From Alphaproteobacteria bacterium (lineage in GTDB: Bacteria > Pseudomonadota > Alphaproteobacteria > Rickettsiales > UBA998), in assembly GCA_004293935.1 (NCBI GenBank), contig RDZH01000017.1:16585-80584 (forward strand): a DNA stretch of 64,000 nucleotides. Direction: 5' to 3'. The notes below the pieces were generated by a model. It worked only from the letters and a program-made list of their open reading frames with translations, searched no databases and was not told the origin of the DNA. The number at the start of each line of letters is the position of its first letter. The stretch's first letter is position 1. The position numbers and the translations under genes are program-made. This document shows positions 1 to 8,355 of the stretch, piece after piece.

Positions 1-102
1 ATCGGCATAAGTATCACCCATCGCGGAGGGGTTGACTAATTGTTCGCCTAAGCCACGATGACGTGCTAAAATAGCATCTAATTTTTCTTTGGGAATGTGC
101 AT
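1..102 (-). CDS. prfA: Peptide chain release factor 1, N-terminus only (cut by window edge)
   Basis: The first 34 codons are present, starting at the ATG at 102 and running off the left edge. The visible residues begin MHIPKEKLDAILARH, which resembles the N-terminal helix of bacterial release factor RF1, which frees finished peptides at UAA and UAG stops. Support comes mostly from context: it starts 12 bases after the hisS stop on the same strand, and hisS followed by prfA is a common order in alphaproteobacteria. A purine-rich stretch in the gap (GAAAG) could serve as ribosome binding site. The GGQ motif lies outside the window, so the call rests on the N-terminus and the neighbour. Confidence 0.7.
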   Translation of the reverse strand, partial: MHIPKEKLDAILARHRGLGEQLVNPSAMGDTYAD

Positions 103-114
103 AATATAATCTTT

Positions 115-1422
115 CTATTCTCGTGTCGTGGCAAAGGAAGCGGCAAGTAAACGTATCAATTTTTCGGTATCATGAAAAGCAAAACTCTCACCTGTGGCTA
201 GATATTTCAAGGAATACGTGCCTGTTTGTACTTCATTTTCACCAAGAACGACAATATGAGAAGCCCCTTGTTGTTGTGCTTTTTTGATCGCCTTGCCCAT
301 ATGTTTATGGGTGATAATATCGGCAGCGTAGCCTATGGCGTGTATGTCGCGGCTCATGTGCAGTGCGGATAATAATGCGTGATCGTCCATCACAATGAAC
401 ATCAGCATTGGTAATAGCGGATGATGCATATGCTGCGATGATTGCTCAAGCAACAACATCAACCGTTCCACCCCTATAGCCCAGCCAACAGCAGGAATCG
501 CACCGCCTCCCATCTGTTCAATCAGCCCATCATAACGCCCACCCGCACAAACGGTCGCTTGTGAACCTAAGCGATCCGTGGTGAACTCAAAGACGGTATG
601 GGAATAATAATCCAACCCACGCACCAAACGCGGATTTAAGCGAAACGGTATTGCCAAGCTATGCAGTATTTCTTGTACCTGCATGATCCATGCTTTAGAA
701 TCCTCATTGAGTGCATCGTCAAACAAGGGAGCATCGGCAATGATGGCACGATCTTCTTCTTGTTTAGAATCTAAAATGCGCAGAGGATTTTTTTCTAAAC
801 GTATGCGACTTTCTTCAGAAAGTGACCCGACATGCGTGCGAAAATATTCAACCAACATTTGACGATAGGCATCACGCGATGCTTTGTCACCTAAGGTGTT
901 AAGCTCAAGTGTGACATCAAAGGGAGTAGGAGAATCGTCACCATGTAATTGTGCAAGTGCCTTCAGGGCATCATAGGCGCACGCAATCACTTGGGCATCT
1001 TGCCACGGCTCGCTTGCTCCGAGTGCTTCCACCCCCACTTGATGAAATTGGCGCAATCTACCTTTTTGCGGGCGTTCATAACGAAAAGCGGGGCCGCGAT
1101 ACCATACCTTAAAGGGTAATTGCTGCGTATGCCCACCCGAAATAAAAGCGCGCACGATCGCTGCAGTAAATTCAGGACGCAATGTAATATGCTCACCGCC
1201 ACGATCTGTAAAGCTGTAGGTTTCTTTGCTCACTACATCGGAGGTATCCCCAAGGGAGCGATGAAAAACCTCAGAAAATTCAAATATAGGAGTTTGCAAT
1301 TCATGAAAATGGTAACATTCCACTACCGATCCAATCGTTTCCATCACTTGACGGAAGCGATGCATATCACTACCACTATAATCGCGTGTGCCTCGAACGG
1401 GCTGAATTATCTGTTTTGCCAT
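115..1422 (-). CDS. hisS: Histidyl-tRNA synthetase
   Basis: Class II aminoacyl-tRNA synthetase that charges tRNA-His in the cytosol; 435 residues, normal for the family. The motif 2 loop reads FRYERPQKGRLRQFHQ, and the two histidine-specific motifs are LVRGLDYY and AGGRYDGL. The C-terminal part looks like the usual anticodon-binding domain. An in-frame TTG lies two codons upstream, but the ATG at 1422 gives the natural MAKQIIQPVRGTRDY start. One deviation: the motif usually written TLRPEGT is TLRPEFT here. The gene is followed after 12 bases by prfA, so the two are probably co-transcribed. Confidence 0.97.
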   Translation of the reverse strand: MAKQIIQPVRGTRDYSGSDMHRFRQVMETIGSVVECYHFHELQTPIFEFSEVFHRSLGDTSDVVSKETYSFTDRGGEHITLRPEFTAAIVRAFISGGHTQQLPFKVWYRGPAFRYERPQKGRLRQFHQVGVEALGASEPWQDAQVIACAYDALKALAQLHGDDSPTPFDVTLELNTLGDKASRDAYRQMLVEYFRTHVGSLSEESRIRLEKNPLRILDSKQEEDRAIIADAPLFDDALNEDSKAWIMQVQEILHSLAIPFRLNPRLVRGLDYYSHTVFEFTTDRLGSQATVCAGGRYDGLIEQMGGGAIPAVGWAIGVERLMLLLEQSSQHMHHPLLPMLMFIVMDDHALLSALHMSRDIHAIGYAADIITHKHMGKAIKKAQQQGASHIVVLGENEVQTGTYSLKYLATGESFAFHDTEKLIRLLAASFATTRE

Positions 1423-1516
1423 AATCAATGTTAGTACTGCAAAGCACTAGCTAAGTAAATCACAAACTGCATCATAAATGCATTTTCTTACCCCACACGA
1501 TGCTTATGCGCTTCAG

Positions 1517-1939
1517 TTATGCGGATTGATCAAGTTCCGTAAATGATTTTAGTAAATCAAGAAAGCGTTTGCGAGTTTTTTCATCTTTGATTGCATAATA
1601 AGTGCGCACCAACTCAAGCGTTTCACGGCTGGACATATGCTCATGATCAAAAGCATGTTGATCTTCGGCTGCGATCATGGAAGGATACTGTGTTTCCTCA
1701 TTTTGATAGGCATCACATTGTTCATAGCCCTCAAAAAAGAAGGATATAGGCACATCCAACAATTTGCTAAATTGATAAAGACGGCTTGAACCAATACGAT
1801 TAATGCCGCGCTCATATTTCTGCACTTGCTGGAAACTAACCCCAACCTTCTTGCCAATCATATCTTGACTTAATCCAAGCATAATACGTCGCGCTCGCAG
1901 GCGCGCTCCAACATAATCATCTACAGGGGATGCACTCAT
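1517..1939 (-). CDS. XRE-family helix-turn-helix transcriptional regulator
   Basis: A 140-residue cytosolic DNA-binding protein. The Cro/C1-type HTH spans about residues 10-65 and includes LGLSQDMIGKKVGVSFQQVQ and the recognition-helix sequence KYERGINRI. A helical C-terminal tail follows (residues 85-140, containing RETLELVRTYY). This compact layout is common among alphaproteobacterial XRE regulators. The start at 1939 is supported by AAGGAG about eight bases upstream. It is transcribed away from greA, with 304 bases between them. The target genes cannot be read from the sequence; self-regulation from the upstream AT-rich region is only a possibility. Confidence 0.88.
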   Translation of the reverse strand: MSASPVDDYVGARLRARRIMLGLSQDMIGKKVGVSFQQVQKYERGINRIGSSRLYQFSKLLDVPISFFFEGYEQCDAYQNEETQYPSMIAAEDQHAFDHEHMSSRETLELVRTYYAIKDEKTRKRFLDLLKSFTELDQSA

Positions 1940-2243
1940 CCATTAAACTCCTTCATTTTATCATCATACGCATGATCATGGCACTTATTAGATAAAGCGC
2001 AGCATGATGCGAAATAAGGTAACAATTACTTGTCCTTACTATACACTAGCTTAACTAAATGTCACGTACTATTTTAACCATTATGTCATTTTGAATCATT
2101 GATTAATGGCGCATTCAAAGGCGCACTCACGCAAAGAAATCACTTTTTTTTCGATCAATATACAATAAATGCTTGCACATTGCCGCTATCTTTCTTACTC
2201 ATAGAGGCTTAGTTGATAAAATAATAATGGTTATGAGAAGCGC
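1940..2243. other. Divergent intergenic region between XRE regulator and greA
   Basis: A 304-base AT-rich stretch with no credible ORF. It must carry the promoters of both the regulator (leftward) and greA (rightward). I see only a weak greA candidate: TTGCAC at 2173-2178 followed at normal spacing by a poor -10. No RNA gene or clear hairpin was found. Confidence 0.4.
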
Positions 2244-2729
2244 ATGGATAAATTTCCTATTACAATCGAAGGATTCTATAAAATGGAGCAGGAGATTAAA
2301 CTGCTCAAAACGGTAGAACGCCCTAACGTCATCAAGGCGATTGCGGAAGCACGCGCCCACGGGGATTTGAAAGAAAATGCCGAATATCATGCCGCACGTG
2401 AGAAGCAGAGCTTTATTGAAGGGCGTGTTTTGGAACTGGAAGATAAGATGGCACGTTCTGAAATGATTGATATTAGCAAGCTCAGCGGAAGCAGCGTGAA
2501 GTTTGGTGCAACAGTGACAGTGGTGGATGAAGATACGGGTGATGAAATCACCTATCAGATTGTTGGGGAATATGAAGCGGATATTTCTAAAAATCGTATC
2601 GCACTCACCGCACCCCTTGCACGCGCCTTGATGGGGAAATCGGCGGGGGACAGTGTGGAAGTGCGTGCGCCGGGTGGAACACGGACGTTGGAAATTCTCG
2701 CGGTACAATTTATTCCTATCATTTTGTGA
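2244..2729 (+). CDS. greA: Transcription elongation factor GreA
   Basis: Rescues backtracked RNA polymerase by stimulating cleavage of the 3' end of the transcript. At 161 residues it has the normal length. The N-terminal antiparallel coiled coil (about residues 1-75) carries the conserved tip HGDLKENAEYHAAREKQ, with the acidic residues D41 and E44 that reach the polymerase active site. The C-terminal FKBP-like domain includes TYQIVGEYEAD and a late APGGTRTLEI strand. Downstream, surA starts within about 20 bases on the same strand, so the two are probably one transcript. Confidence 0.97.
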   Translation: MDKFPITIEGFYKMEQEIKLLKTVERPNVIKAIAEARAHGDLKENAEYHAAREKQSFIEGRVLELEDKMARSEMIDISKLSGSSVKFGATVTVVDEDTGDEITYQIVGEYEADISKNRIALTAPLARALMGKSAGDSVEVRAPGGTRTLEILAVQFIPIIL

Positions 2730-2746
2730 TGGGTGACGAGCAGAGA

Positions 2747-4066
2747 ATGATGATGACGAATTTTTGGAACTTGTCTTTTTTAGTCTTGGGGATCGCGCTC
2801 GCATCTTCACGCGTCTATGCGCAAACAGAAGCGTCAGCACCACAAAAAGATAGTCTTTTGACCACGCAAGAGAAAAAATCGCCTTTTGAAATCGCGGTGA
2901 TCGTCAATGATGAGGTGATCACCAATTATGATATTGGGCAACGTCTGCGTTTTATGATCGCAACTACAACCATGCCACGCACGCAAGAAACGATGCAAAA
3001 ATTATTTCCGCGCACGGTGGAAATGTTGATTGAGGAGATGTTGCAACGTCAGGAAGCCACGCGCTTTAATTATCGTGTTGAACCTGCGGAAATCACGGCA
3101 GCGATTGCCACGATGGAAAAAGAGCAGGGCAAGCCAGAAGGCAGTTTTTTGAAGTTTCTTGAAGCGAATCAGATTGATAAAAAGACGGTGGAAGATCAAA
3201 TTTCCACCCAAATCATGTGGGGGAAATTATTGCAACAGCGTATTATCCCGAAATTGACCGTCACCCCAAGTGATCTTGCCCGTGCTAATCAGCAAGTGAA
3301 TAATGCTGAGCAAAAAGTGGAAGAAGTCAATATCTCGTACCTCACACTTCCCATGACGATGGGACGAAGCGAGCCAGAAACAAAAGAATTGGCAACGATC
3401 ATTACTCAAAAATTGCGTGAGGGTGCGAATTTTCGTGTTCTTGGAGCGCAACTTGCTGTGAAAGAATTGACGCATCTGCAACCGAGTTGGATTCCTATGC
3501 GTGATCTTGACCCGGTGCTTGCAACTAAAATTGCGGCATCTAAATTTCCTGCAGTATTTGGGCCCGTGCAAACACCGACAGGTTATCAAATTCTGCACGT
3601 ATTAGGCAAGCGCACGTCAGATTATCGGGTGAATGTCGAAGTATTCTTCAAAGAAATCATCATGACTCTTGCGGAACATGCGCAAAAATCAGAAGTGGAT
3701 GCGTTGATGCTGATTGCGCAAGATGTGCGTCGTAACCCCGGGACATGCACCAATAAAGATGTAGCAACAGTCAATAATATCGATGATTTGCAATTCAAGG
3801 TGAATTATGTGCGCACCAAATTATCGGATATTTCACCAGATATGCTTTCCTTAGTGCGTCCTTTGCGTGTTGGTGAGGTATCAGAGCCGTTTGCTTCACC
3901 TGATGGTATTCGTTTGTTGAAATTATGCGAAAAAACTGATCTTCCTAGTGCTGATGTTGATGAGAAAAAACTGACACTGAAAGTGAAAGAACAAAAATTC
4001 CGTCAAGAAGCGGTGAAATATATCCGCACCCTACGCCGTGATGCGTTTATTGATATGCGTCTATAG
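2747..4066 (+). CDS. surA: SurA-type periplasmic peptidyl-prolyl isomerase / chaperone
   Basis: Helps outer-membrane proteins fold in the periplasm. The ATG at 2747 is chosen because it leaves a plausible signal peptide (hydrophobic LSFLVLGIALASS, cleavage after VYA) and follows a purine-rich stretch; an upstream GTG/ATG at 2726-2729 overlapping the greA stop would add acidic residues. The SurA N-terminal domain is recognisable in IAVIVNDEVITNYDIGQRL, followed by two parvulin-like regions. The second is poorer than the first, so isomerase activity is uncertain. In many alphaproteobacteria surA sits by lptD/pdxA/ksgA; here it follows greA instead. Its 3' end overlaps the convergent ceramidase gene by six bases. 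Confidence 0.85.
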   Translation: MMMTNFWNLSFLVLGIALASSRVYAQTEASAPQKDSLLTTQEKKSPFEIAVIVNDEVITNYDIGQRLRFMIATTTMPRTQETMQKLFPRTVEMLIEEMLQRQEATRFNYRVEPAEITAAIATMEKEQGKPEGSFLKFLEANQIDKKTVEDQISTQIMWGKLLQQRIIPKLTVTPSDLARANQQVNNAEQKVEEVNISYLTLPMTMGRSEPETKELATIITQKLREGANFRVLGAQLAVKELTHLQPSWIPMRDLDPVLATKIAASKFPAVFGPVQTPTGYQILHVLGKRTSDYRVNVEVFFKEIIMTLAEHAQKSEVDALMLIAQDVRRNPGTCTNKDVATVNNIDDLQFKVNYVRTKLSDISPDMLSLVRPLRVGEVSEPFASPDGIRLLKLCEKTDLPSADVDEKKLTLKVKEQKFRQEAVKYIRTLRRDAFIDMRL

Positions 4067-4717
4067 CTGTGTGATTTTAGTATGCGCAAGGATGCGCAGC
4101 AATCGATACAGCACCCACGCATTCACCATATGCCATATAAAATGCGTACCATGGGGCAGAATATCGCATAAGGGTTTATCAAGTGTGCGCATGATAAGCG
4201 AGCATGTCCATAAGAATACGGTATGCAACAAAGGTTTTGCCCATGGTGTGTGCGTGCTGTACCCTAGTGCCGTGATGCTACTTAAGATGATATAAGTGGG
4301 GAGATAAAAAATCGTTCCATAGAGCGTATCAGGAGGGAATAAATCCGTAAAGATAATATTACTTCCCAACATCAATGCAAGCGCGATGAAGATATTCCGC
4401 CATTGCATACCCCATAAACGGCGCAAAAAAGCAGCTAAATAACCATAAATAAAGAGGGTGATGGGCAACACATCCATCATTAAAGTGGTGGATGTTGGGT
4501 AGATATGCCATGCGCCACTCCCCATCCCAATGCCGCACAATAGGAATATAAGCGCATACATATCAGGAACATCACGCCAATGTAGGGAGCGCACTAAGTT
4601 CACGATCCGCCATGCAGCAAAGATAAAAGCAAGATTCGTCACCGCATTCAAAGGCTCTGCCCAAAGGGAGGGATCGCCCGTGCGTTCACAATAATCATGC
4701 AAAAGGTGCGGTTGCAT
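4061..4717 (-). CDS. Ceramidase-like (CREST superfamily) integral membrane protein
   Basis: A 218-residue protein with about seven hydrophobic segments. The N-terminal signature YCERTGDPSLWAEPLNAVTN is typical of bacterial members of the alkaline-ceramidase family. The putative metal-binding set of CREST hydrolases is present: Ser and His in GSGAWH, Asp in LMMDVLPI, and a C-terminal HxxxH in HFIWHMVNAW. Family knowledge suggests a membrane amide hydrolase; the bacterial substrate is unknown. It is the last gene of the folD-glmU-nfu run, starting three bases after the nfu stop. Confidence 0.82.
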   Translation of the reverse strand: MQPHLLHDYCERTGDPSLWAEPLNAVTNLAFIFAAWRIVNLVRSLHWRDVPDMYALIFLLCGIGMGSGAWHIYPTSTTLMMDVLPITLFIYGYLAAFLRRLWGMQWRNIFIALALMLGSNIIFTDLFPPDTLYGTIFYLPTYIILSSITALGYSTHTPWAKPLLHTVFLWTCSLIMRTLDKPLCDILPHGTHFIWHMVNAWVLYRLLRILAHTKITQL

Positions 4718-4720
4718 GGA

Positions 4721-5275
4721 TTACACCGCTTCGACAGATTGCACCTCTGGTATGTAATGTTTCAGCATATTTTCAATACCCTGTTTTAAGGTAAGGGTAG
4801 AGCTTGGGCATCCCGAGCATGAGCCGTGCAATTCTAAAAATACAATCCCTTCAATAAAGGAATGAAAAATAATATCCCCACCATCTTGCGCAACAGCAGG
4901 GCGAACTTTTGCTTCAATCAACTCTTTGATTTCTTTGACAATATCAGAATCTTCTTCCCCAGAATTGGCAGCTTTGGGAGCGGAGGTTTTTTGCTGTATG
5001 ATGGGCGCATCGGAGAGGAAAAAATCCATCAGTGTGGTGAGAATATCCGCTTTTAAGAGCGACCAATCAAAGGTAGAATCTTTGGTGATCGTCACAAAAT
5101 CTGAGCCAAAAAACACCGCATTTACCCCCGAAATGCGAAACAGTGCCATTGCCAAGGGGGATTCCTCCGCCATATGTTCGCCCGTATAAAAACGTGTCCC
5201 TGCTTCCAGCACCGCCCGACCGGGTAAGAATTTCAATGTTTGTGGATTGGGGGTTGTTTCCGTTTGAATGAACAT
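4721..5275 (-). CDS. NifU-family iron-sulfur cluster carrier (Nfu type)
   Basis: A 184-residue scaffold/carrier delivering Fe-S clusters to apo-proteins. The N-terminal Nfu_N domain (residues 1-90) starts MFIQTETTPNPQTLKFLPG. A short acidic linker leads to the C-terminal NifU domain, with the cluster-binding C153-x-x-C156 in HGSCSGCPSST. This two-domain layout matches the alphaproteobacterial and mitochondrial NFU1 type. It lies 26 bases after glmU and three bases before the ceramidase-like gene. Likely clients in this window are the Rieske protein and, if it binds a cluster, the cysteine-rich YcgN-type protein; that link is inference. Confidence 0.93.
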   Translation of the reverse strand: MFIQTETTPNPQTLKFLPGRAVLEAGTRFYTGEHMAEESPLAMALFRISGVNAVFFGSDFVTITKDSTFDWSLLKADILTTLMDFFLSDAPIIQQKTSAPKAANSGEEDSDIVKEIKELIEAKVRPAVAQDGGDIIFHSFIEGIVFLELHGSCSGCPSSTLTLKQGIENMLKHYIPEVQSVEAV

Positions 5276-5301
5276 GGGGGAATCCTCTCTAATCAGGATG
5301 G

Positions 5302-6624
5302 TTAATCATTGCGATAATTATGTTTATTGATTTGTCGTCCGCGCCCTAAAGCAAGAGCGCGCTTCGGTACATCTTCGGTGATGACGCTGCCCGCGCCAAT
5401 CACTGCACCATCACCAATGCACACAGGGGCAACAAGTGAGCTATCCGATCCGATAAATACATCAGCACCGATCATGGTTTTATGTTTATGTGTGCCATCA
5501 TAGTTGCACGTGATCGTACCTGCTCCGATATTTGTATGTGCGCCAATTTCAGCATCACCAAGATAGGAGAGATGCCCCGCTTTCACCCCTTCATGAAGCG
5601 TAGTATTTTTCACCTCAACAAAATTGCCAACAGCACTATGATCATGCATCATCGTGCCAGCGCGCAAGCGTGCATACGGACCAACGGATACATGATTGTG
5701 CAAGGTTGCCCCTTCGATATGGCTAAAGCTACGGATGGTGCAATGATCACCAATGCTCACACCCGTTCCTATGGTGACATAAGGATGAATCAGCACATCA
5801 TAGCCAAACTCTGTATCCATCGAAAGAAACACTGTTTCAGGAGCAACCATGCCCACACCTTCATCAAGGGCGCGTCCACGCAATCTTTTCTGGATGATGG
5901 CTTCCGCTTGGGCAAGCTCTGCACGGCTATTGATGCCGAGCATATCTTCTTCATCCGCAACGACATAATGGCAGGATAATCCAGACTTATGGGCTAATGC
6001 AACGGCATCAGTGAGGTAATATTCGTTCTTAACATTGTTGTTGCTGATAGATGGGATAATGTCATGCGCATAACGACCTTGCAATGCCATGATGCCACCA
6101 TTGCATAAAGCAATAGCACGCTCTTTATCTGTGGCATCTTTATATTCAACAATATGGGTGACGCGCCCATCCGCATCGGTACATAAGCGTCCATAATGTG
6201 CAGGATTTTGGGGGCGCATCGCGGAAAGCGTAATGGCGTGATGCTCCGTATGTTCCAACATCGAGGTTAGTAAGGAAGTGCGAATCAACGGGGAATCCCC
6301 AAATAACACCAATAATCTATGTTCAGGATCGCAATGGGGCAAGGCAGATTTGACAGCATCCCCCGTGCCACGCGCTTCTTCTTGGATGATATGGGTGATC
6401 ATTGAGGCATCCATGATGCGGTTGGCTTCAGTACGCACATCGTCACCATGAGGGGAGGTAATCAAGCAAATACGCTGCGGATGAAGGGCGCGTGCTTGTT
6501 CAATGACGTGCCGTAGCACCGACCAGCCCGCCAGCATATGAATCACTTTGGAGCGATCAGATTTCATGCGACTGCTTTGTCCTGCCGCAAGGATGATAAC
6601 GGTAAGGGCGCGTGATTGTGTCAT
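5302..6624 (-). CDS. glmU: Bifunctional GlmU: GlcNAc-1-P uridyltransferase / GlcN-1-P acetyltransferase
   Basis: Makes UDP-GlcNAc, the precursor of peptidoglycan and LPS. The 440 residues comprise an N-terminal nucleotidyltransferase (about 1-230) and a C-terminal left-handed beta-helix of hexapeptide repeats (about 250-430, including HLSYLGDAEIGAHTNIGAGT). The C-terminal GRGRQINKHNY is typical. The nucleotide-binding loop, normally LAAGxGTRMxSxxPK, reads LAAGQSSRMKSDRSK, so the second Gly, the Thr and the Pro are replaced while Arg and Lys remain. It begins three bases after the folD stop, suggesting translational coupling. Confidence 0.95.
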   Translation of the reverse strand: MTQSRALTVIILAAGQSSRMKSDRSKVIHMLAGWSVLRHVIEQARALHPQRICLITSPHGDDVRTEANRIMDASMITHIIQEEARGTGDAVKSALPHCDPEHRLLVLFGDSPLIRTSLLTSMLEHTEHHAITLSAMRPQNPAHYGRLCTDADGRVTHIVEYKDATDKERAIALCNGGIMALQGRYAHDIIPSISNNNVKNEYYLTDAVALAHKSGLSCHYVVADEEDMLGINSRAELAQAEAIIQKRLRGRALDEGVGMVAPETVFLSMDTEFGYDVLIHPYVTIGTGVSIGDHCTIRSFSHIEGATLHNHVSVGPYARLRAGTMMHDHSAVGNFVEVKNTTLHEGVKAGHLSYLGDAEIGAHTNIGAGTITCNYDGTHKHKTMIGADVFIGSDSSLVAPVCIGDGAVIGAGSVITEDVPKRALALGRGRQINKHNYRND

Positions 6625-6627
6625 GGG

Positions 6628-7521
6628 TTACCTATTCAAGAGGATGCCACATGCTTCATATGCTGCAGCAACGGTATTGCGCATCAAACATGCAATCGTC
6701 ATAGGGCCAACACCGCCCGGCACAGGGGTAATCCAGCCAGCTTTTTGGCGTACTTCTTCAAAAGCTACATCGCCAACCAAACGCGAACTTCCATCAGGGA
6801 GTTGCACGCGGTTAATGCCCACATCAATCACGCACGCACCTTCCTTGATCCATGATGCTTTCACCAATTCAGGGCGACCGACTGCGGCAACCACAATATC
6901 CCCTTGCGCGACGATAGACGCAATATCACGGGTGCGCGAATGGCATAAGGTTACAGTACAGCTTTGGGCAATCAAGAGTTGCGCCATAGGCTTGCCAACG
7001 ATATTAGATCGACCAATCACCACGGCATGTTTGCCTTCAAGGTTTGTGCCAAGGGCATGATGAATCAGCATCAGTGAACCAAGAGGGGTACATGCGATGG
7101 GCGCATCTTCACCTGTAGCAAGTTTCCCAGCATTGAACGGATGGAAGCCATCAACATCTTTTTGTGGGGAGATCGCATTGATCACTTCACGTTCATTCAG
7201 ATGAGCGGGCAGGGGCAGTTGCACTAAAATCCCATGCACCGTTGGGTCATTATTCAGAGTGGTGAGCAGATGCAATAATTCTTCCCGACTAGTAGATGCG
7301 GGTAGTTTGAAATCGCGTGAGATAATGCCCACTTCAGCGCAGGTTTTGGCTTTCGATTGAATATAATAATGGCTTGCAGGATCATCACCCAACAACACAA
7401 AAGATACGCATGGCGTTACCTTATGCTCTTGAACGAGACGTTGTACATCCTGTGCTAATTGAGTGCGCAAATGGGCGGCAAAGGCTTTACCATCAATAAG
7501 TTGTGCGGTCATAATGGACAT
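6628..7521 (-). CDS. folD: Methylene-THF dehydrogenase / methenyl-THF cyclohydrolase
   Basis: Interconverts 5,10-methylene-, methenyl- and 10-formyl-tetrahydrofolate using NADP. At 297 residues it has the family length. Seen: catalytic Tyr and Lys in [12 protein letters not shown], substrate loop [22 protein letters not shown], nucleotide-binding [17 protein letters not shown], and the C-terminal [15 protein letters not shown] second ATG three codons in is an alternative start. It is the first gene of the folD-glmU-nfu-ceramidase run and lies 20 bases beyond the terminator hairpin that follows sodB. Confidence 0.97.
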   Translation of the reverse strand: MSIMTAQLIDGKAFAAHLRTQLAQDVQRLVQEHKVTPCVSFVLLGDDPASHYYIQSKAKTCAEVGIISRDFKLPASTSREELLHLLTTLNNDPTVHGILVQLPLPAHLNEREVINAISPQKDVDGFHPFNAGKLATGEDAPIACTPLGSLMLIHHALGTNLEGKHAVVIGRSNIVGKPMAQLLIAQSCTVTLCHSRTRDIASIVAQGDIVVAAVGRPELVKASWIKEGACVIDVGINRVQLPDGSSRLVGDVAFEEVRQKAGWITPVPGGVGPMTIACLMRNTVAAAYEACGILLNR

Positions 7522-7540
7522 CTAAAAAAAATGGAATAGA

Positions 7541-7566
7541 TGAGAGCAAAACAAAATTTGCTCTCA
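7541..7566 (-). terminator. Terminator hairpin downstream of sodB
   Basis: Perfect 10-bp stem TGAGAGCAAA / TTTGCTCTCA with a six-base loop. On the minus strand it lies 30 bases past the sodB stop and is followed, after about eleven bases, by a run of eight T. It separates sodB from folD. Confidence 0.7.
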
Positions 7567-7595
7567 CTATATTAAGGGAAGCACTATAGGAACAA

Positions 7596-8213
7596 TTATG
7601 CAGCTTGTGCTTTGCGTGCATTGACAAGATTCTCATTGGCAAAATCCCAATTCACCAACTGATTCAAGAACACACCAATATAATCAGGGCGACGATTTTG
7701 GAAATCAATATAATACGCATGTTCCCACACATCCATCGTCAATAGTGGAATTTTGCCTTCGGTTAAAGGAGTTTCCGCATTAGATGTTTTCGTGATTTCG
7801 AGCTTCTCACCGTTTAGCACCAACCATGCCCAACCGCTACCAAATTGACCAACGCCCGCTGCTTTGAACTGCTCAACAAATGCTTCATAGCTGCCAAAAT
7901 CTTGGGCAATACGTTCTGCAATCGCACCTGTGGGCGCGCCGCCACCTTGTGGCTTCATGCTATGCCAATAGAAGGTATGATTCCATACTTGTGCCGCATT
8001 GTTAAACAAGGCTTGATGCTCTTTTTTTCCTGCTGTGGCATGGATGATGTCTTCCAATGAATGCGTTGCAAATGCTGTGTTTGCAATCAATTCATTCATT
8101 TTCACAACATACGCATTATGGTGTTTGCCATGATGCACCTCAAGTGTTTCTTTAGAAATATGCGGAGCAAGAGCGTCTTTTGCATAGGGTAATTCGGGTA
8201 AAGTAAAGCTCAT
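7596..8213 (-). CDS. sodB: Iron superoxide dismutase
   Basis: Dismutates superoxide to hydrogen peroxide and oxygen. A start at 8213 gives 205 residues and the natural N-terminus MSFTLPELPYAKDAL; the longer frame would add 19 unrelated residues. Metal ligands are H27 (EVHHGKHH), the His of NHTFYW, and the Asp and His of DVWEHAYY. The residues FNNAAQ before the NHTFYW motif, and GSGWAWLV, are the Fe-type pattern. There is no signal peptide, so it is cytosolic. GAGG lies upstream of the start. A good promoter precedes it and a hairpin terminator follows, so it is probably monocistronic. Confidence 0.97.
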   Translation of the reverse strand: MSFTLPELPYAKDALAPHISKETLEVHHGKHHNAYVVKMNELIANTAFATHSLEDIIHATAGKKEHQALFNNAAQVWNHTFYWHSMKPQGGGAPTGAIAERIAQDFGSYEAFVEQFKAAGVGQFGSGWAWLVLNGEKLEITKTSNAETPLTEGKIPLLTMDVWEHAYYIDFQNRRPDYIGVFLNQLVNWDFANENLVNARKAQAA

Positions 8214-8252
8214 AATACATGCCTCAAGGAATGAAAAATTAATACACTTACT

Positions 8253-8281
8253 TAAATAGGTATCATGCATCCCAATGTCAA
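8253..8281 (-). promoter_or_regulatory. Sigma-70-like promoter of sodB
   Basis: On the minus strand, a perfect TTGACA (8281-8276), a 17-base spacer and TATTTA (8258-8253). The start codon is about 40 bases downstream. The -10 is weak; the -35 and spacing are good. Confidence 0.5.
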
Positions 8282-8290
8282 GCGATGTCG

Positions 8291-8308
8291 TTTGAATTTT
8301 TGTTCAAA
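8291..8308. promoter_or_regulatory. Small inverted repeat between divergent sodB and ycgN-type promoters
   Basis: TTTGAA, six bases, TTCAAA: a dyad placed between the sodB promoter (8253-8281) and the rightward promoter (8316-8344). The position suits an operator controlling one or both genes, but no regulator can be named. Confidence 0.3.
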
Positions 8309-8315
8309 ATATTCT

Positions 8316-8344
8316 TTGACATTATTGAGTTGAATGTCTAAAGA
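8316..8344 (+). promoter_or_regulatory. Promoter candidate for the YcgN-type gene
   Basis: TTGACA (8316-8321), 17-base spacer, TAAAGA (8339-8344). The expected transcription start is only about five bases before the ATG at 8356, so the message could be almost leaderless; no ribosome binding site is seen. Confidence 0.4.
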
Positions 8345-8355
8345 ACTGTGCCATT

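Noticed and set aside
1120..1434. Plus-strand ORF of 104 codons across the start of hisS
   Set aside because: It lies antisense to a well-supported synthetase, has no ribosome site and has low-complexity, non-family composition.
2173..2201. greA promoter (TTGCAC with TACTCA)
   Set aside because: The -10 matches consensus at only two positions; mentioned only in the intergenic description.
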